From Magicicada septendecula (taxonomy: Eukaryota > Arthropoda > Insecta > Hemiptera > Cicadidae): DNA of 64,000 bases. Shown here in pieces: positions 13,090 to 25,249 of the stretch (positions within the stretch are counted from its first letter, which is position 1; every line of letters starts with the position of its first letter). The stretch is from assembly GCA_034769895.1 (NCBI GenBank), contig CM068372.1:369539258-369603257 (forward strand). The letters are read 5' to 3'. The translations under genes were made by a program, and so were the position numbers. The notes beneath the pieces are model-generated. The model searched no databases and was not told the DNA's origin. It was given only the letters and a program-made list of their open reading frames with translations.

Positions 13090-13420
13090 TTTTAATTAAC
13101 TAATACAGATTTCTAAAAAACATTTTTAAAATCTAAATACATTTATTTATGACAAGTAATAGCCTACAATTCTCCCTTTAACCCCGTGGAGAAATCCGAA
13201 TTCTCCCTTTCTAATTTCTAGAGTACAACGTTCTGAGATTTTTTTTAAAACAATTTTCCGACTTGCTACCGCAGCGAGACATGATGTTTGAAACTGTAAA
13301 ATAAATTAATATTACTTTTCATAAATGCATATAAAATAAAAACTGTTTTCTGAAAGTGAATGTTAATATAATATTGTTGTTAATATCGCGGTAAGGCTGA
13401 ATAAATGTTAATTTCGTTTA

Positions 13421-13685
13421 TGAGAACTTCGGTTTGCCAGGCTGTAAAGGCCGTGGTCCAATGTCGTTTGGTGCAAAAGTTTCGGCCGCGCTTTCGACGG
13501 CAATGTTCACTGCAGTAGGCTGAAAAACACTGACAAAAGGTTTCGTAGTCAGTGACCACTGAACTGAAGATGGTCGTCGAAGGCACGGCGAAACGTTTGC
13601 ACCAAAGAACATTGGACCCACGACCTTACAGCCCAGCAAGCCGAAGTTCTCGTAACATTGAAGCCGGCCGTGAAAGCCTCGTACA
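13421..13685 (+). mobile_element. foldback element with hammerhead-like core and 34-bp tail
   Basis: Arms of about 100 bp (13422-13525 and 13550-13651) begin gagaacttcgg and end ccgaagttctc. The plus-strand right arm carries a hammerhead-like core, and the left arm has a decayed mirror copy. A 34-bp tail with 'ccggccgtgaaagcctc' follows only on the right. Flanking taatttcgttta (13409-13420) and taatttaattta (13688-13699) match 10 of 12, a likely aged target duplication. Confidence 0.65.
13564..13597 (+). ncRNA. hammerhead-like core, 13.56 kb
   Basis: CTGAAGA, one spare T, a stem-loop (GTCGT with ACGGC, one G-U), then GAAACGTT. ACGT is self-complementary. Flanking stem I pairing is weak. Activity is not shown. 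Confidence 0.45.
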
Positions 13686-13922
13686 GTTAATTTAATTTAG
13701 TTTGTCTAAACAAATTGGACGCAATCCCTTGTACAGGCCATTTTGTAGTATCAGAAGAAGAAAATTTGGTAAAAAACAACTTTCATCCTTCCTTCCTTCC
13801 TTCTAGACTCTCCCTTTACCTTTAGCAGTGGAAAAATGTCGTGCACTCAATTTGCTAATTACGTGAAGAACAGAAGCAAGTATGCCGACTCTGATTAGAG
13901 TAAGTATATAGGGTACACTCAC

Positions 13923-14051
13923 CTTGAGGAATATGACGGATCTGGGGGAGATGCCGAGATCGTACAGCGTCCTTTCGTTATCCAACAGTTCCTCGCCGGT
14001 TATGGTGAACAGGTGCTGGTCGTACGGTGGAACACTGAACAACTCCATTAC
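13923..14051 (-). CDS. Usp48: USP48-like deubiquitinase, exon with the C-terminal ubiquitin-like domain
   Basis: This is a 43-codon exon, phase 0 on both sides. It starts GTA ATG GAG after ttgttgcag and ends TTC CTC AAG before a GTGAGT donor. The translation runs VMELFSVPPYDQHL, then ITGEELLDNERTLYDLGI, then SPRSVIFLK. This follows the ubiquitin-like domain of USP48: helix end, FSV-P-DQ turn, the loop with ELLDN, LGI and the SVI-LK last strand. It continues directly from the exon at 62814-63029. The family's final residues (the acidic ADEP-type tail) are absent and should lie in an exon left of position 1, since I could not find them in 1-13921. A 14.2 kb repeat copy lies only about 180 bp upstream of the acceptor. 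Confidence 0.87.
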
Positions 14052-14226
14052 CTGCAACAAATACGTACAGAAAGTAAAGTCTACTGCACACTTTGGTGTT
14101 ATGGATCAATGTGAAGTAGAAACCGATTGATTTGGGAACAGACCCTTTATCGCCTAATCTCCTCCTGTTCCTTCACGACTTACGGAACAGGTTAATGGAA
14201 ACAATTAATATGCAACATATCTTGTA

Positions 14227-14880
14227 CGGCAGTCATAGGCAACCTATGAATCTATGGGGGCGCATATATAACTGACGACCAGTTCGTAGGGCGCACCCGT
14301 CCCTACCCCATCAATGGAACATAACAAGGTGTGGAGTTCAATAGCCGGACGTTACAAACATTAACTGTCGCTTTATAATACCCTCGCGCTTATATTTAGC
14401 GACGTACAACACCGAATCAAAAAAATCTTTGCAGTATTTGTCATATAAATTTGTGAAAATTTTTCACTTTAGAAGTGGGTAATTAACAATTTGTCATCAT
14501 GCACACGCACGTTAAAACTAACAAAACTTTAAATGAAAAAAAAAATGGTTAAACAAGAAAACATTTAATAAAAATAAATTGAAGAACTTACCACAATAAT
14601 TTCATAAAGCGCATAGGAATGTAAAACTTGAAAAAATCACGTTTCTCCTTTGGGGAGAAAGTTGTTTACAGGCTCTGGGCGACAAGTTCGACAATCGTAT
14701 TGGGGGAAGACGTAGCGCGGTTCGGTACATGGCTGGTACTATTTTATAATACAGTACTTCGAAGCAGGTACAATGTGGGTTCGTTTCTTTGTTTAAAAGA
14801 AAAGAAAATTACATATTGGTTCGCGGGCGCGTTAAACCTTACCGACTGCTGTCGTACTGGATAAGATGTTCTGCAATAAT
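14227..14880 (+). repeat. dispersed repeat D, copy 1
   Basis: About 600 bp recur in opposite orientation at 33140-33745. Landmarks are 'gtcataggcaaccta', 'gcgcatatataactgacg', 'ctctgggcgacaagttcgac' and 'attgggggaagacgtagcg'. It has no convincing coding frame. The family is not recognised. Confidence 0.75.
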
Positions 14881-14914
14881 ACTCGTATAGCAAATTCAAC
14901 AACTGAACACAACG

Positions 14915-15300
14915 AACGAAGGGAGTTCTCAATTTTGACTTGACCGTTTGGCATGTGTCTGTCTGTCTATTTTGGGTATGTCTCACGATAACTTTTGAAG
15001 TTTTCGTAGAACTTGGCATACTTTTACTCTGCAGAACCCCATTGTTTTTAGAGTGATGCCTCCAAAAACAGTATGGTGGGAGGGAACGATGTGGGGTCAA
15101 CATTGTGAAAAAATGGCAAAAGCCCATGTGGGGTCTTTATATAATGTTATAATAGCAAAATATAATAATGTTATTAAATAATATATAATAGCAAAAACCA
15201 GGATCTGTATACAATGTTCGTTTTTGAAAATTTCAAAATTTTTGACATCAGGGTCTAAAATGTGTGTGCAAGCAGTACAGAAGTGGACATTCTTAGAGTC
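14915..15300 (+). repeat. family B dispersed repeat, copy 2
   Basis: It carries 'gaccgtttggca', 'gtatgtctcacgataact', 'cagaaccccattgttttt' and 'atttcaaaatttttgacatc' in the same order as the other copies. Confidence 0.7.
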
Positions 15301-15420
15301 TATAAGTAGTACGGACAAAAGTGTACTATAACGTAAATCCGGCAGAGTTCTGCAAGACTCTGGAAACAGGAAAGCAGCCTGGCTGTTGTCACGAAAGCTG
15401 GCTTACTAACAATAGCCTAC

Positions 15421-15635
15421 ATTCAAAATTACGTCTAAAAAATAGTGTTCGGCGTACATCTGCCGCTGTTTTTTTTTTTAATACTCTGTCGCTTTTTGGC
15501 GGCCTGAGGAAGATTCCCGAGGGTGAATCGAAACGCTGCCGACGTAATGACGTTTAATAGCAACCGAACACGGCCTAACAGCCCGGGTTTTAGACGTAAT
15601 TTTGAATATATTGAGACCGGCCGTGCGAGCTTCAG
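15421..15635 (+). mobile_element. foldback element with hammerhead-like core
   Basis: Inverted ends 'attcaaaattacgtctaaaa' (15421-15440) and 'ttttagacgtaattttgaat' (15588-15607) enclose a hammerhead-like core. A tail with 'gaccggccgtgcgagcttc' follows the right arm. The tail matches that of the 13.4 kb element, so the two are relatives. The flanks acaatagcctac and acaatagttact agree at only 7 of 12 positions. Confidence 0.6.
15504..15536 (+). ncRNA. hammerhead-like core, 15.5 kb
   Basis: CTGAGGA, a spare A, stem GATTC with GAATC, then GAAACG. Here stem III could close locally (ACG with CGT at 15542-15544), unlike the palindromic versions elsewhere. Activity is not shown. Confidence 0.4.
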
Positions 15636-16314
15636 ACAATAGTTACTATCAATAAAGTTCGAAAAGACAAGTGAGCACAATATAATCCACTTGACGATGA
15701 ATATAAGAAGATCAGTAAATTACAATCCGTTAAAACAGTACTACTGATAATTACAACAAGTTTACATCCAACAGGTAGTCCTACATCCAAGCTACATTTA
15801 AATCCTACGTTCAAGCTACACTAAGGCCTAAAAACCAAACGTATAATTAAACTGTATAAGAATCGCCTTGAAAGTGTGGCGAATAGTCCGTACACATTTA
15901 AAACTGCCAGCAGAACAATTGGGCTGGTCATACATACACTCCCTTAAAGTAGAATAACAAGTAATCATAGACGAGACAATGAAAAACTTGATAATAGAAA
16001 TAATAATAATAATCACATAAACACAATATTTATATAAAATGTTAGCAAACAATGGAGATGCAATGCCGGGAAACCTTAAAATGTCAGTAAGATCACGACG
16101 AATTGCCTCTGTAAAGATGAAAAATATTGTGAAGAATAAGACACCGTCATTGTTTTAAAAAGAAATGTTCTAATTAGTGCACGTTCTTCTTGCAATGGCG
16201 TACAGGGAAGAAACACGGACATAACAAAACAGAGTAAAACAAAAACTAAAGGATTAATAGGTAAGAAGCGAGGAAAGAACTGAAGGGCAAGCCATAGAAT
16301 GGATGTGACATCGC

Positions 16315-17000
16315 TTATCGAGCGAGCGAAGCGAGTACTCAGTTTTAATTCGACCGTTTGGCATTCGTCTGTATGCCTGTCTATGTAGGGCACGTCTCAC
16401 GATAATTTTTGAATGTGTTAGCCGAATTTCAAAAATACGGCCTCATAAAAGGCCATACTTTCATACTTTTACCCTACAGAACCCTATTGTTTTTTGCAGA
16501 TTAATCCCTCCAAAAAATACGAGGTCGAGAGCCAAAATGTAAGGGGAAAGTTTTAAAAAAATTGCAAAACTCCAAGTGGGGTATCAGATTAGACACAATT
16601 TTAACCAAAATCGGAATAACGTATTCATTTTGAAAATTTCAAAATTTTAAGACCCGAAGGCCCCAAAATGGGCCAAAGTCTTGATTAAATTCAGAAATCT
16701 AAGTGTGTTATAAAATTAAAGATATAAAGATAATGTTATTCAAAATCTGAATACGATGTACAGTTTAGGAAATTCCGAACTCTATACTGGAGTTTCAATT
16801 TCAATTTTAGGACATCAGGGGACAAAAAATTGATCATCAATATACAGAAACTGTAAACATCCAGCCGCCTGGCAGACTCAAGGGAATTTTAACTCTAAGC
16901 AGAATGTAGCATTTACTATGAAAAAATAAAACGGTAATTTTAAGAAAATTATACAAGTCTATACGCGGAATCAGTTATGAGAAATTTTATTTCAAATACA
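16315..17000 (+). repeat. family B dispersed repeat, copy 3 (longest)
   Basis: It starts near 'gcgaagcgagtactcag' and runs through 'cacgtctcacgataatttt', 'acagaaccctattgtttttt', 'gtggggtatcagat' and 'atttcaaaattttaagac'. It is AT-rich and without a frame. Confidence 0.7.
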
Positions 17001-17214
17001 ATCTCGGAATGTTTAATAATTTGACAGTTTAACATCTCTCAGCACTCCTTGAAAATGTTGGATCACGTTCAAAAAGTTTTAAGCTAAGTTAAAAAACAAA
17101 ACAAAAAACTACAGACATTTAGGCCTACCAGTCATATACATTTCTGAAAAGTATTATATTCTTACGTAATACGGAACGTTCTACAAGTTTACCGAATGTT
17201 CCAGTGGAATCCGG

Positions 17215-17716
17215 CTGTAATGTGTGTGCGTACGTGATTCTCAACGCGTTAGCTAGACTTTAACAGAAGTCACGAGGCCGCGCGCACTGTGTCAAGGCCG
17301 CAATAAACTGTCCCTAATGTTTTCCTTTATTGTTAATGGGTAGTATAGATGTTTCTGGATTTTCGGCGAGGTATAAATACAAGTACTCAGCAACGTTCAG
17401 TTCAGTTTGAGTTGCAAGTTACTGTCGGGCGATTACTCTGTGCGTTCAAGTGGTTATTAGTGAAAAGTAATTATTGTGGCGAAGTTTTATGTGTTTCATA
17501 ATCGTGCGGGACAATTGTAGGGTAATACAACTGTGTCTTATATTAGCTGACATTTTATTGCGTGTGAACAATTTTTATTTGATTTGTTGTAAGAGAATAT
17601 CTTGTTGATTACAAACTGTTTAATTGTGATAATTAAAGCTGGTGTTTAGTGACTTAATTCGTGTCTTGTATTTTGTTTTCAGCTGTACCATACGACGACC
17701 AGTTTGACCGTCGTAA
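17215..17716 (+). repeat. LTR-like fragment with TATA box and initiator, copy 2
   Basis: It is homologous to 2440-2775 from 'gcgaggtataaa' to 'gaccgtcgtaaca'. TATAAA lies at 17372-17377 and TCAGTT at 17397-17402 (27 bp spacing). A polyadenylation-type attaaag follows at about 17633. It could be a solo LTR; no internal region or exact duplication was found. Confidence 0.5.
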
Positions 17717-17869
17717 CAATATATACGTTTATAGACATCTATGGAAACAAAAATAAAGTTAAAAGCTTATAACGTAAAAATTGAATGCTACCCAATTGTA
17801 CGCTGGTTTTATATAGAAACATGATTATTAAATGTATATTAGAATAAGAAATGCAAGTAATGTGACTTG

Positions 17870-18900
17870 ATGTACGGTTAGAAAACAGCTTGGCGGTGTT
17901 TTTTCAAAGGCACACACCCTAGGCAAGGCGACAGTCTGGCGGTGCGAAAGTTATTCAGCAAGTCACGTACAGGGTGTAAAATCATAAAATGTATTGTATT
18001 AAAAAAAAGCCATAAAGTTAAGTGAAATCGAGGGAAAATTGAGAGCTCGGACAATACAGTACCGTTAGAATTTAGACAGAGAGGGTGTGAGAGAGAACTC
18101 GAAGTAGCGTCAGGTTCGCTTTCGCGGTAAAAGTTTGCTACGCGCTGTTTTTTGACGAATGGGAGAAAGCGTCACTTTTAAGCGGGTGAAATTAGCTAGT
18201 TGGGTTGGAGGAAATCAAATATCGCGGTACTTGAAACCAATGGGAACGCGATTTGTAAATATTGAGTATGGGTAACGTTTGAGGGAGTATAAAAAATGTA
18301 GTTGGGAATTTGTCAGGCAGTCTACGGCGAACATTACAACTATCAGACTCGTTATCGCGCATTACGATTTCATAACTAAAGTCGACGGAGAGTATAACAA
18401 CTATTCAAACTCGTCACCACGTATTAAGAAATTATAACTAAAACTTGCAATAAGTAATAAGTACAATATTCGTGTCGTGCGTTTAATAATATTAAACCCG
18501 GTGTTACAGTGAACGAAGTATACCAAATCAAAGTAATTGTTAGAGTAAATAACTTTGTGATAATTACCGAACTTCATAGTATCGATAATCGAACGCGTCC
18601 ATTCGGAAGTTACGGAACGTGGGAGTGTATTCGGGATTGATATTGCGAGCACTCAGTTTAATAACATAGTTACTAAGGTGTCAAAATTAATTAGTATACA
18701 CTAGTTACATGCTGAATCAGTGAGTAGGTGGGAACAGTGGTAATTAAAGTGAAACCGAAGTAATCAAGTGTTAGTGTCATCGAGTGTCAACAACAGGATC
18801 ATCCGAATCGCCGACAACGCAATCTCCAAGATCGCAGACGCCGAGGGAAGGAGTCACCAACCAAAAGGAATTCAACTTAACAAGTAAACCAAATTGAACA
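17870..18900 (+). repeat. possible third LTR-like promoter segment
   Basis: TATAAA at 18288-18293 is followed 27 bp later by TCAG (18313-18316). The downstream leader-like sequence contains 'cgttatcgcgcattacga' and 'agtgtcatcgagtgtcaaca'. The arrangement resembles a retrotransposon LTR and untranslated leader, but I found no partner copy, so this is tentative. Confidence 0.3.
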
Positions 18901-19352
18901 TTAAACTCAGATTAATTCATGTATCTTTTGTAACTCTATTACTATTGGCAATTCAATTGGTCTATGAACCTACTTTCAATGGTAATTGATGAGAAGTATA
19001 AATCAATAATTGTTAATCATTAAGATTGTATGCAACTTGTAATATGTTAATGAAGATGTTCATTAAAATTAGCAGTCATTCAAGTTAATTGTGTTAGTAA
19101 TCATTTCTTGGATACCTGAGATAATTTTAAGAGTCGCCATCAAGCAGAATTAAGAGTTTAGTATTAGTAATTTACACATATCTTTACTACCTCTAAACTG
19201 CGAGGGTGGTAAGCTACTAGTAAATAAGCTGTCATTTAGGCATGACGCTTGTAAATTTAACTAAAAAACTAAAAAGTCAATGCATTGGTTTGGAGTTTTT
19301 AGTGTTTATTGTATGATTGTCAGCTTTACAATTGTTATTTTCTTAAAAAAAT

Positions 19353-19655
19353 ATCGGTATGGAGAACCATACATGACTTCCATGTTCTAAGATTTATACT
19401 AAAATAATTTTCGCTGATTTATATTTAGCTAATCACTTATATTTAAAATATTTCCATAGGAACTACTTATTTCTACTTCTTGCTTCAGCCTTAACCACAG
19501 TACTGTTGTCACTAACGTATACCACCTCATGTTAGCGCACTCGATTTTCACTTATAATGGCAGTCGATGACACTACCGAAACGTCTGGTTTTGCAGAAAA
19601 CATTGGACTACGGCCAAACATCCCGTGAAGGAATTTCAACAACAAACTACTTTTT
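19353..19655 (+). repeat. family A repeat, 5' portion with decayed hammerhead-like module
   Basis: It begins with the hairpin 'ggtatggagaaccatacatg' and carries the module, in which CTGATGA has become CTTATAA (19551-19557) while GAAACGTC is kept. At about 19655 it switches into an inverted family A 3' portion. Confidence 0.75.
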
Positions 19656-21190
19656 ACTTCTTTGTTCCATAAGGAAATGGAAGTATGATGATGGCAAAAA
19701 AAATCGTTTCAAGATAATTGCAGATTCTGATTGTACTACCCTGAAAACACGAAAAAGTTATTTTTCGAAAAGTATCTGTGTGTCTATCTGTCAGTCTGTG
19801 TGTGTGTAGATTTTTTTTCTATGGCAAACGATAAGAGCCGCAAATTCAAACAGAATCAAATAATTTTTTGCATACAGCACTGAATTGTAGAGTACTCAAG
19901 ACCTATTGTTTTTGGTGAAGATCGATTACGGGAAAGGGGTAGTTTACCTGCAACGTTTTTTTTTATCATGGGTAATATTTTTTCTATGGCAAACGATAAC
20001 AGCCGCAAATTCAAACAGCATCAAATAATGTTTCGCATACAGCCCTGAATTGTAGGGTTCTCAAGAACTATTGTTTTTGGTGAAGATCGGTTAAGGGAAA
20101 GCGGTAGTTTACCTGCAACGTTTTATTTTTAACAAGGGTAATTTTTACTTCCATGTTCCATAAGGAAATGGAAGTATGGTGATGGCAAAAAAAATCGTGG
20201 TCAAGATTATTGCAGATTCTGATTGTACTACCATCAAAACATGAAAAAAAGTCATTTTTCGAAAAGTGTCTGTGTGTGTGTCTGTCGTTGTGTGTAATTT
20301 TTTTGTCTATGGCAAACGATAACAGCCGCAAATTCAAACAGAATCAAATATTGTTTCGCATACAGCCCTGAATTGTAGAGTTCTCAAGGCCTATTGTTTT
20401 TGGTGAAGATCGGTTAAGGGAAAGGGGTAGTTTTCCTGCAACGTTTTATGTTTTAACAAGGGTAATTTTTTTCTATGGCAAACGATATCAGCCGCAACTT
20501 CAAACAGAATCAAATAATGTTTTGCATACAGCCCTCAAATGTAGAGTACTCAAGACCTATTGTTTTTGGTGAAGATCTGTTAAGGGAAAGGGCTAGTTTA
20601 CTTGCAACGTTTTATGTTTTAACAAGGGTAATTTTTTCTATGACGAACGATAACTGCCGTAAATTCAAACAGAATCAAATACTTTTTTGCACACCTTCCT
20701 GAATTATAGAGTACTCAATGTCTGTTGATTTTGGTGAAGTCGGTTAAGAGAAAAGGGTAGTTTACCTGCAACATTTTATGTTTTAAAAGGGTAGTTTTAT
20801 TTTTATGACGAATGATAACTGCCGCATATTCAAAGAGAATCAAATTATTTTTTGCTTACGTTCCTGAATTGTTAAGGACTCAAGGCCTGTTGATTTTGGT
20901 GAAGATCGGTTAAGGGAAAGGGGTAGTTTACCTGCAACGTTTTATGTTTTAACAAGGGTAATTTTTTCTATGACGAACGATAACTGCCGCACATTCAAAC
21001 AGAATCAAATAATTTTTTACATATGTGCCTGAGTTGTAGAAGACTCAAGGCCTATTGATTTTGGTGAAGATCGGTTACGGGGAAAGGGCAGTTTACATGA
21101 AACATTTTTTGTTGTAACAAGAGTAAAGTACTTAATTTTGATAAATAAAGTATCCTGTTAAGAAGATCTTAATAATCCACTGTAGAAACG
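19656..21190 (-). repeat. family A tandem array (about 8 units of ~150-170 bp)
   Basis: Units repeat the blocks 'gcaaacgataacagccgcaa', 'attcaaacagaatcaaata', 'gttttggtgaagatcggtta', 'ggggtagtttacctgcaac' and 'gttttaacaagggtaattt'. Spacing and identity vary between units. The array is in inverse orientation to the 51.3 kb copy and ends in 'cttaataatccactgtagaa', the junction with the unique part. Confidence 0.85.
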
Positions 21191-22142
21191 TAGATGAAAT
21201 ATTGTAACCAAACGAAGTCGTACTTTTCTTACTTCTCTCGCTGACGATGAAGATCGCGAACGCGCTAATAACCAGTACCGATTCTTTTCCTTACCTGTCC
21301 TTAATTGATGTACTTACTTCCCTATAGGCGCCAAATTGGTTTACCAAAAACAATTAAAAGTTTCGATCTGTGTCGCTTACTGTGCGATGATAATAAATCC
21401 AACTTACTCACCCGGACTGGCGGGAATTCAAACCTCGCGTAGCGCTCGTCGTGTTGCCAACCTGACTTCTGGTAAATAATTTTCTTCACTCTTACAGTAC
21501 ACAAATATTACAATATACATCAAATAAAACAAAGGACGGTTATTAATGTTCAGTACTAATTTATTAGTGTCCAGATTCGCTAATCATTTATCATTTAAAT
21601 ACAAAAGACATTATAAAAAGTTTTGCTCCGGCTATAAACAAATTATATCTCAGGGGTTGGCTATGTTGACTGAACAGTTTAACGAAACCAGCATGGACGC
21701 TGACATTAATAATTTATACAATTCATTCAGTCAATGAGTTCTTTTGATTACGAAAAATTAAACAAGATGTTATTAAAGTACACAACCTTACATCAATGTT
21801 ACTTAAATATTATAAAGGTGTACATAAAATTCGGTTCTTAGTGTTTAAAAAGTGTGTCAACCTTTTAGGTCTCGCACATAGGTTAAGCTATAGTTTACAT
21901 ACAGGTTTAATAAATGTTTTCGATTAATCCTTGAAAGAATTTAGTATACCAAGTTCGGAGTGAGAGTTATTGTGTTGTGAAAAAGTTAACAAGTTTAGTT
22001 CGCAATTACTGATAATTCATTTATACTTAACAAAACCTGGTCGTTTCTTGTGATGAGTCACAGGTATTTCTTCCAGATTGTGTTGATATATTAATTAATT
22101 CTTCATCATTTGGTTTTCCTCCTTTTTATGATTTCACTTTTA

Positions 22143-22388
22143 ATATTTAGAACTACAACCGGTCATGACTACCTGGCCTCCCACCTGCACTCCATCGGCG
22201 TGTTGTCGTCTCCTGAATGTGTTCTCTGTGGATACGCTTCCACCTAATTACATGTCCAGCCTTGATCTCAGACACGCAAGTTCAAGACGAAGATGATACG
22301 GCAAGGCTCTCACGTCTCTACTGGTCAGCGCGCCGCCTAATGGCCCAAAAGCCAAGGGTGGGCGTTGGTTAGTAAGTAAGTAAGTACT
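22143..22388 (+). pseudogene. R1/I-type LINE, 3' end with (TAAG)n tail
   Basis: The frame TTGHDYLASHLHSIGVLSSP, then ECVLCGYAS, then after a frameshift RLSRLYWSARRLMAQ matches the C-terminal zinc-knuckle region (GH-YL-HL, CxxC) of R1/I-clade LINE proteins. It ends in a (TAAG)4 tail at 22371-22388, as expected for 3' tails in these clades. The 5' end is truncated. Confidence 0.75.
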
Positions 22389-22389
22389 T

Positions 22390-24000
22390 TTCATTATTCA
22401 AAGTTTTATTATGGATTATTGAAATTTGTTTTCCAGTTTCTTCATAGGTTTAATGGATCTAGGTTCAACTTCTTGAGTTCATATTATTTTAATCTTGACT
22501 GCATTTCTCTCTTTTTTAACTTTAATTGAGTCGAATTTAGTTTGGCATGTCTCTCTTGGTCGTTAATAATGGACTCCTGTTTTATACCGGTTTTCTATGT
22601 AATAACGTTTCGTTGTTATAGTAACCATCTCATACCTTATTGGTGGTAAATATTTGTACCTACTGTTATAAATCCTAGGTTTTGGTTCAACATGAATAAA
22701 TATTTTATAATTGCTATTATTCCTTGGTGTTATTCCCAATGTGTGAGATATTAACATAAATGTCTCTATTTTCTTTCAAAGATTAATTTGGTATCCCATA
22801 AAGCTGGGCTTGGTCATGTATTTATGTTTTGACAAATTTGCTAATCTTATGTTATTACATATTTCACTTAATTTTTCTGTTTAGTCTTGTTCTGACATAC
22901 TATTATGGTTAGCTAATTGAAATAAATAAGTTAATTGGCCTTACTTTTCAAATACAATGGTTAATTGCTTACAATTGTTTTTCTGAATTTTGGCAGTTAG
23001 GTATTTTATAGGCCTAAGCTGTAACTGTCTATAATTTCTTATTTTACATAATTTAAACATTATTTATTACTTTCATATGTTCTGCTTACTGTCACTTAGT
23101 ACTTGCTTACTTTTGAATTACTTATGACTGTTTTACAATAAATGAATGTTATTATAATTTCACAAAATCATTCCTTGTCTAATATTCTTTTTTCTATCTT
23201 TACAATGATGAGTACTATTGGAACTGTTAAATTTATACACTTCCTTGCTTATACCTACTACTATCTCTTACACACTTCTTTATCACTTAATCCTACTATG
23301 AGAACATATAACATAAATATAGGTTTATGGTCTGTTCATGATCCAGCCATATTCCTTTTTATAAACACAACTCTTTTAAATAAACTAATAACTACTTTGT
23401 GGCTTCATTGCTAATACCTTGAAATTGGTTGTCTATCAACATTTTTTATTATTGCTTCTGTTTTCTTACCATTGTTCTTTTCTTTTATTAAGATTATAAA
23501 CTGTTTATCTTAATTCCTTCTTATTCTCTTTATCACTTGCACTGCTTATTATTATCACTTCCTACCTAACTCTCACTCTTGATTTATTACTTTTTACACC
23601 ATAATTGTCGTCAGTTTTTTATCATTTTATGTTTACTTTTTATCTCTCAATAAGGTTATTACAAACACACCTAATATACTAACAAATTGTTTACTTATTT
23701 ATTATTGGTAGTGTACTTCCTTTTATATAACTTATCTAATACTCGTTACTAAATTTGATCTATTTGTGTTTTTTATTAGTTCACATTTGTTTATTTTATA
23801 GAGTTTATCTGGCCAATAACTGGGGTTGGGTCATAGTAATTTGTCTATCAGTTTAGTCCATTCACTTATTTATTATTGTTTGTTGATTAGTTTTCTTTTC
23901 TTTCTCTCAATACCATTTTATATTTTTGATCATTATTTTTTAAAATTTTAAATTAGTTTACTTTTCTTCAGCTATATAATATTTGTGGATCCCCTATAGG
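22390..24000. other. T-rich intronic stretch, nothing recognised
   Basis: The sequence is strongly AT-rich, with T-rich runs on the plus strand. No frame, repeat family or inverted pair was noticed. Confidence 0.55.
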
Positions 24001-24149
24001 GTCCGAGTTCTGCAACGTTATAATATCTATAAATGAAGAGGCTAGTTGAACGGGGTGGGGGTAATTTTCTATAAATGAAAATTATAGTTGAAGGGGGAGG
24101 GGATAATTTTTATATATGTACTATGTTATCGGCAACTAAGAAGTAGTTT

Positions 24150-24321
24150 ATTGTTAAAATTCCTTCCCTGGCTATTTTGCCGTGGTCCAATGTTTTCTGC
24201 AAAACCAGACGTTTCGGCAGTGCCGTCGACTGCCATCATCAGTGAAAATCGAGTGCGATAACGTGTGGTGGTATACGTTAGTGACCACAGTACTGTGGTT
24301 AAGGCTGAATCAATAAGTGGA
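24150..24321 (-). mobile_element. 172-bp hammerhead-like module with exact 12-bp target duplication
   Basis: The module is bounded by AAGAAGTAGTTT duplicates and contains the palindrome ccacagtactgtgg, the hammerhead-like core and 'acattggaccacggc'. Related modules occur in the copies at 19.4, 50.4 and 51.4 kb. The module is too short to code for a protein and must have been moved by something else. Confidence 0.7.
24208..24242 (-). ncRNA. hammerhead-like core, 24.2 kb (best conserved)
   Basis: The minus strand reads CTGATGA, a spare T, stem GGCAGT with ACTGCC (6 bp), then GAAACGTC. All core positions fit CUGANGA and GAA-A-U-H. Stem I is 3 bp (ttca with tgg). ACGU is palindromic, suiting a dimer. 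Confidence 0.5.
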
Positions 24322-24424
24322 AAGAAGTAGTTTCTATGGAAACATTTCATTTCGTAAATGATTTTAAATATAAATCTTAGAACATGGAAGTCATGTATGG
24401 TTCTCCATACCGATATTTGTTTCT

Positions 24425-25120
24425 TATAACGTAGTATGCATATAAAAAAAAATTATCCCCTCCCCCACAACTATCATTTATTTATAGAAAAATTACCTCC
24501 ACCCCCTTCAACTAGCCTCTTCAAATAGATATTTCATCTACGTTACTACAGCGGATTATTATTATTACTTCCATGTTCCATAAGGAAATAGAAGTATTGT
24601 GATGGCAAAAAAATCGTGTTCGAGATAATTGCAGATTCTGATTGTACTACCCTCAAAACATGAAAAAGTCATTTTTCGAAAAGTGTGTGTGTATGTGTGT
24701 GTGTAGATTTTTTTTCAATGGCAAACGATAAGAGCCGCAAATTCAAACAGAATCAAATAATTTTGTGTATACATCCCATTGATTTTGGTGAAGATCGGTT
24801 AAGGGAAAGGGGTAGTTTACCAGCAACGTTTTATGTTTTAACAAGAGTAATTTTTTCACCAAAATCAATAAGCCTTGAGTGCTTTACAATTCAGGGATGT
24901 ATACACAAAATTATTTGATTCTGTTTGAATTTGCGGCTGTTATCGTTTGCTATAGAAAAAATTCTACACACACACAGACAGACAGACACGCACACTTTTC
25001 AAGAAATGACTTTTCTTCATGTTTTAATGGTAGTACAATCAGAATCTGCCCTTATTTCGAACACGATTTTTTTCGCAATCACCATACTTCCATTTCCTTA
25101 TGGAACATGGAAGTAAAAAA
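24425..25120. repeat. family A fragments in mixed orientation
   Basis: Three pieces follow each other: the middle part in plus (24425-24560), the 3' part in minus (24566-24845) and the 3' part in plus (24848-25120). The last two form a head-to-head inverted pair of about 270 bp. Confidence 0.7.
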
Positions 25121-25249
25121 CGTCGAGAAATGGTGGGTTTTCGTATGGTTCTAATAATTAAAAAATCAAATATTGAAATTTACAACTAATATTTATAGGC
25201 CTGCTCTATATTAAATTTACATTTAATATTTTGTTTAAAGTACATTTTG

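Larger units (their letters stand above)
24012..24417 (-). repeat. family A repeat with intact hammerhead-like module
   Basis: The module (24150-24321) interrupts the copy. AAGAAGTAGTTT stands on both sides (24138-24149 and 24322-24333). The end matches 'gaacatggaagtcatgtatg' and the hairpin. The equivalent 12.4 kb copy has one uninterrupted target. Confidence 0.85.

Noticed and set aside
19656..21190. Regularly spaced repeats that might suggest a CRISPR array
   Set aside because: Units are ~160 bp, the whole unit is repeated rather than short repeats with unique spacers, and the context is an animal intron.
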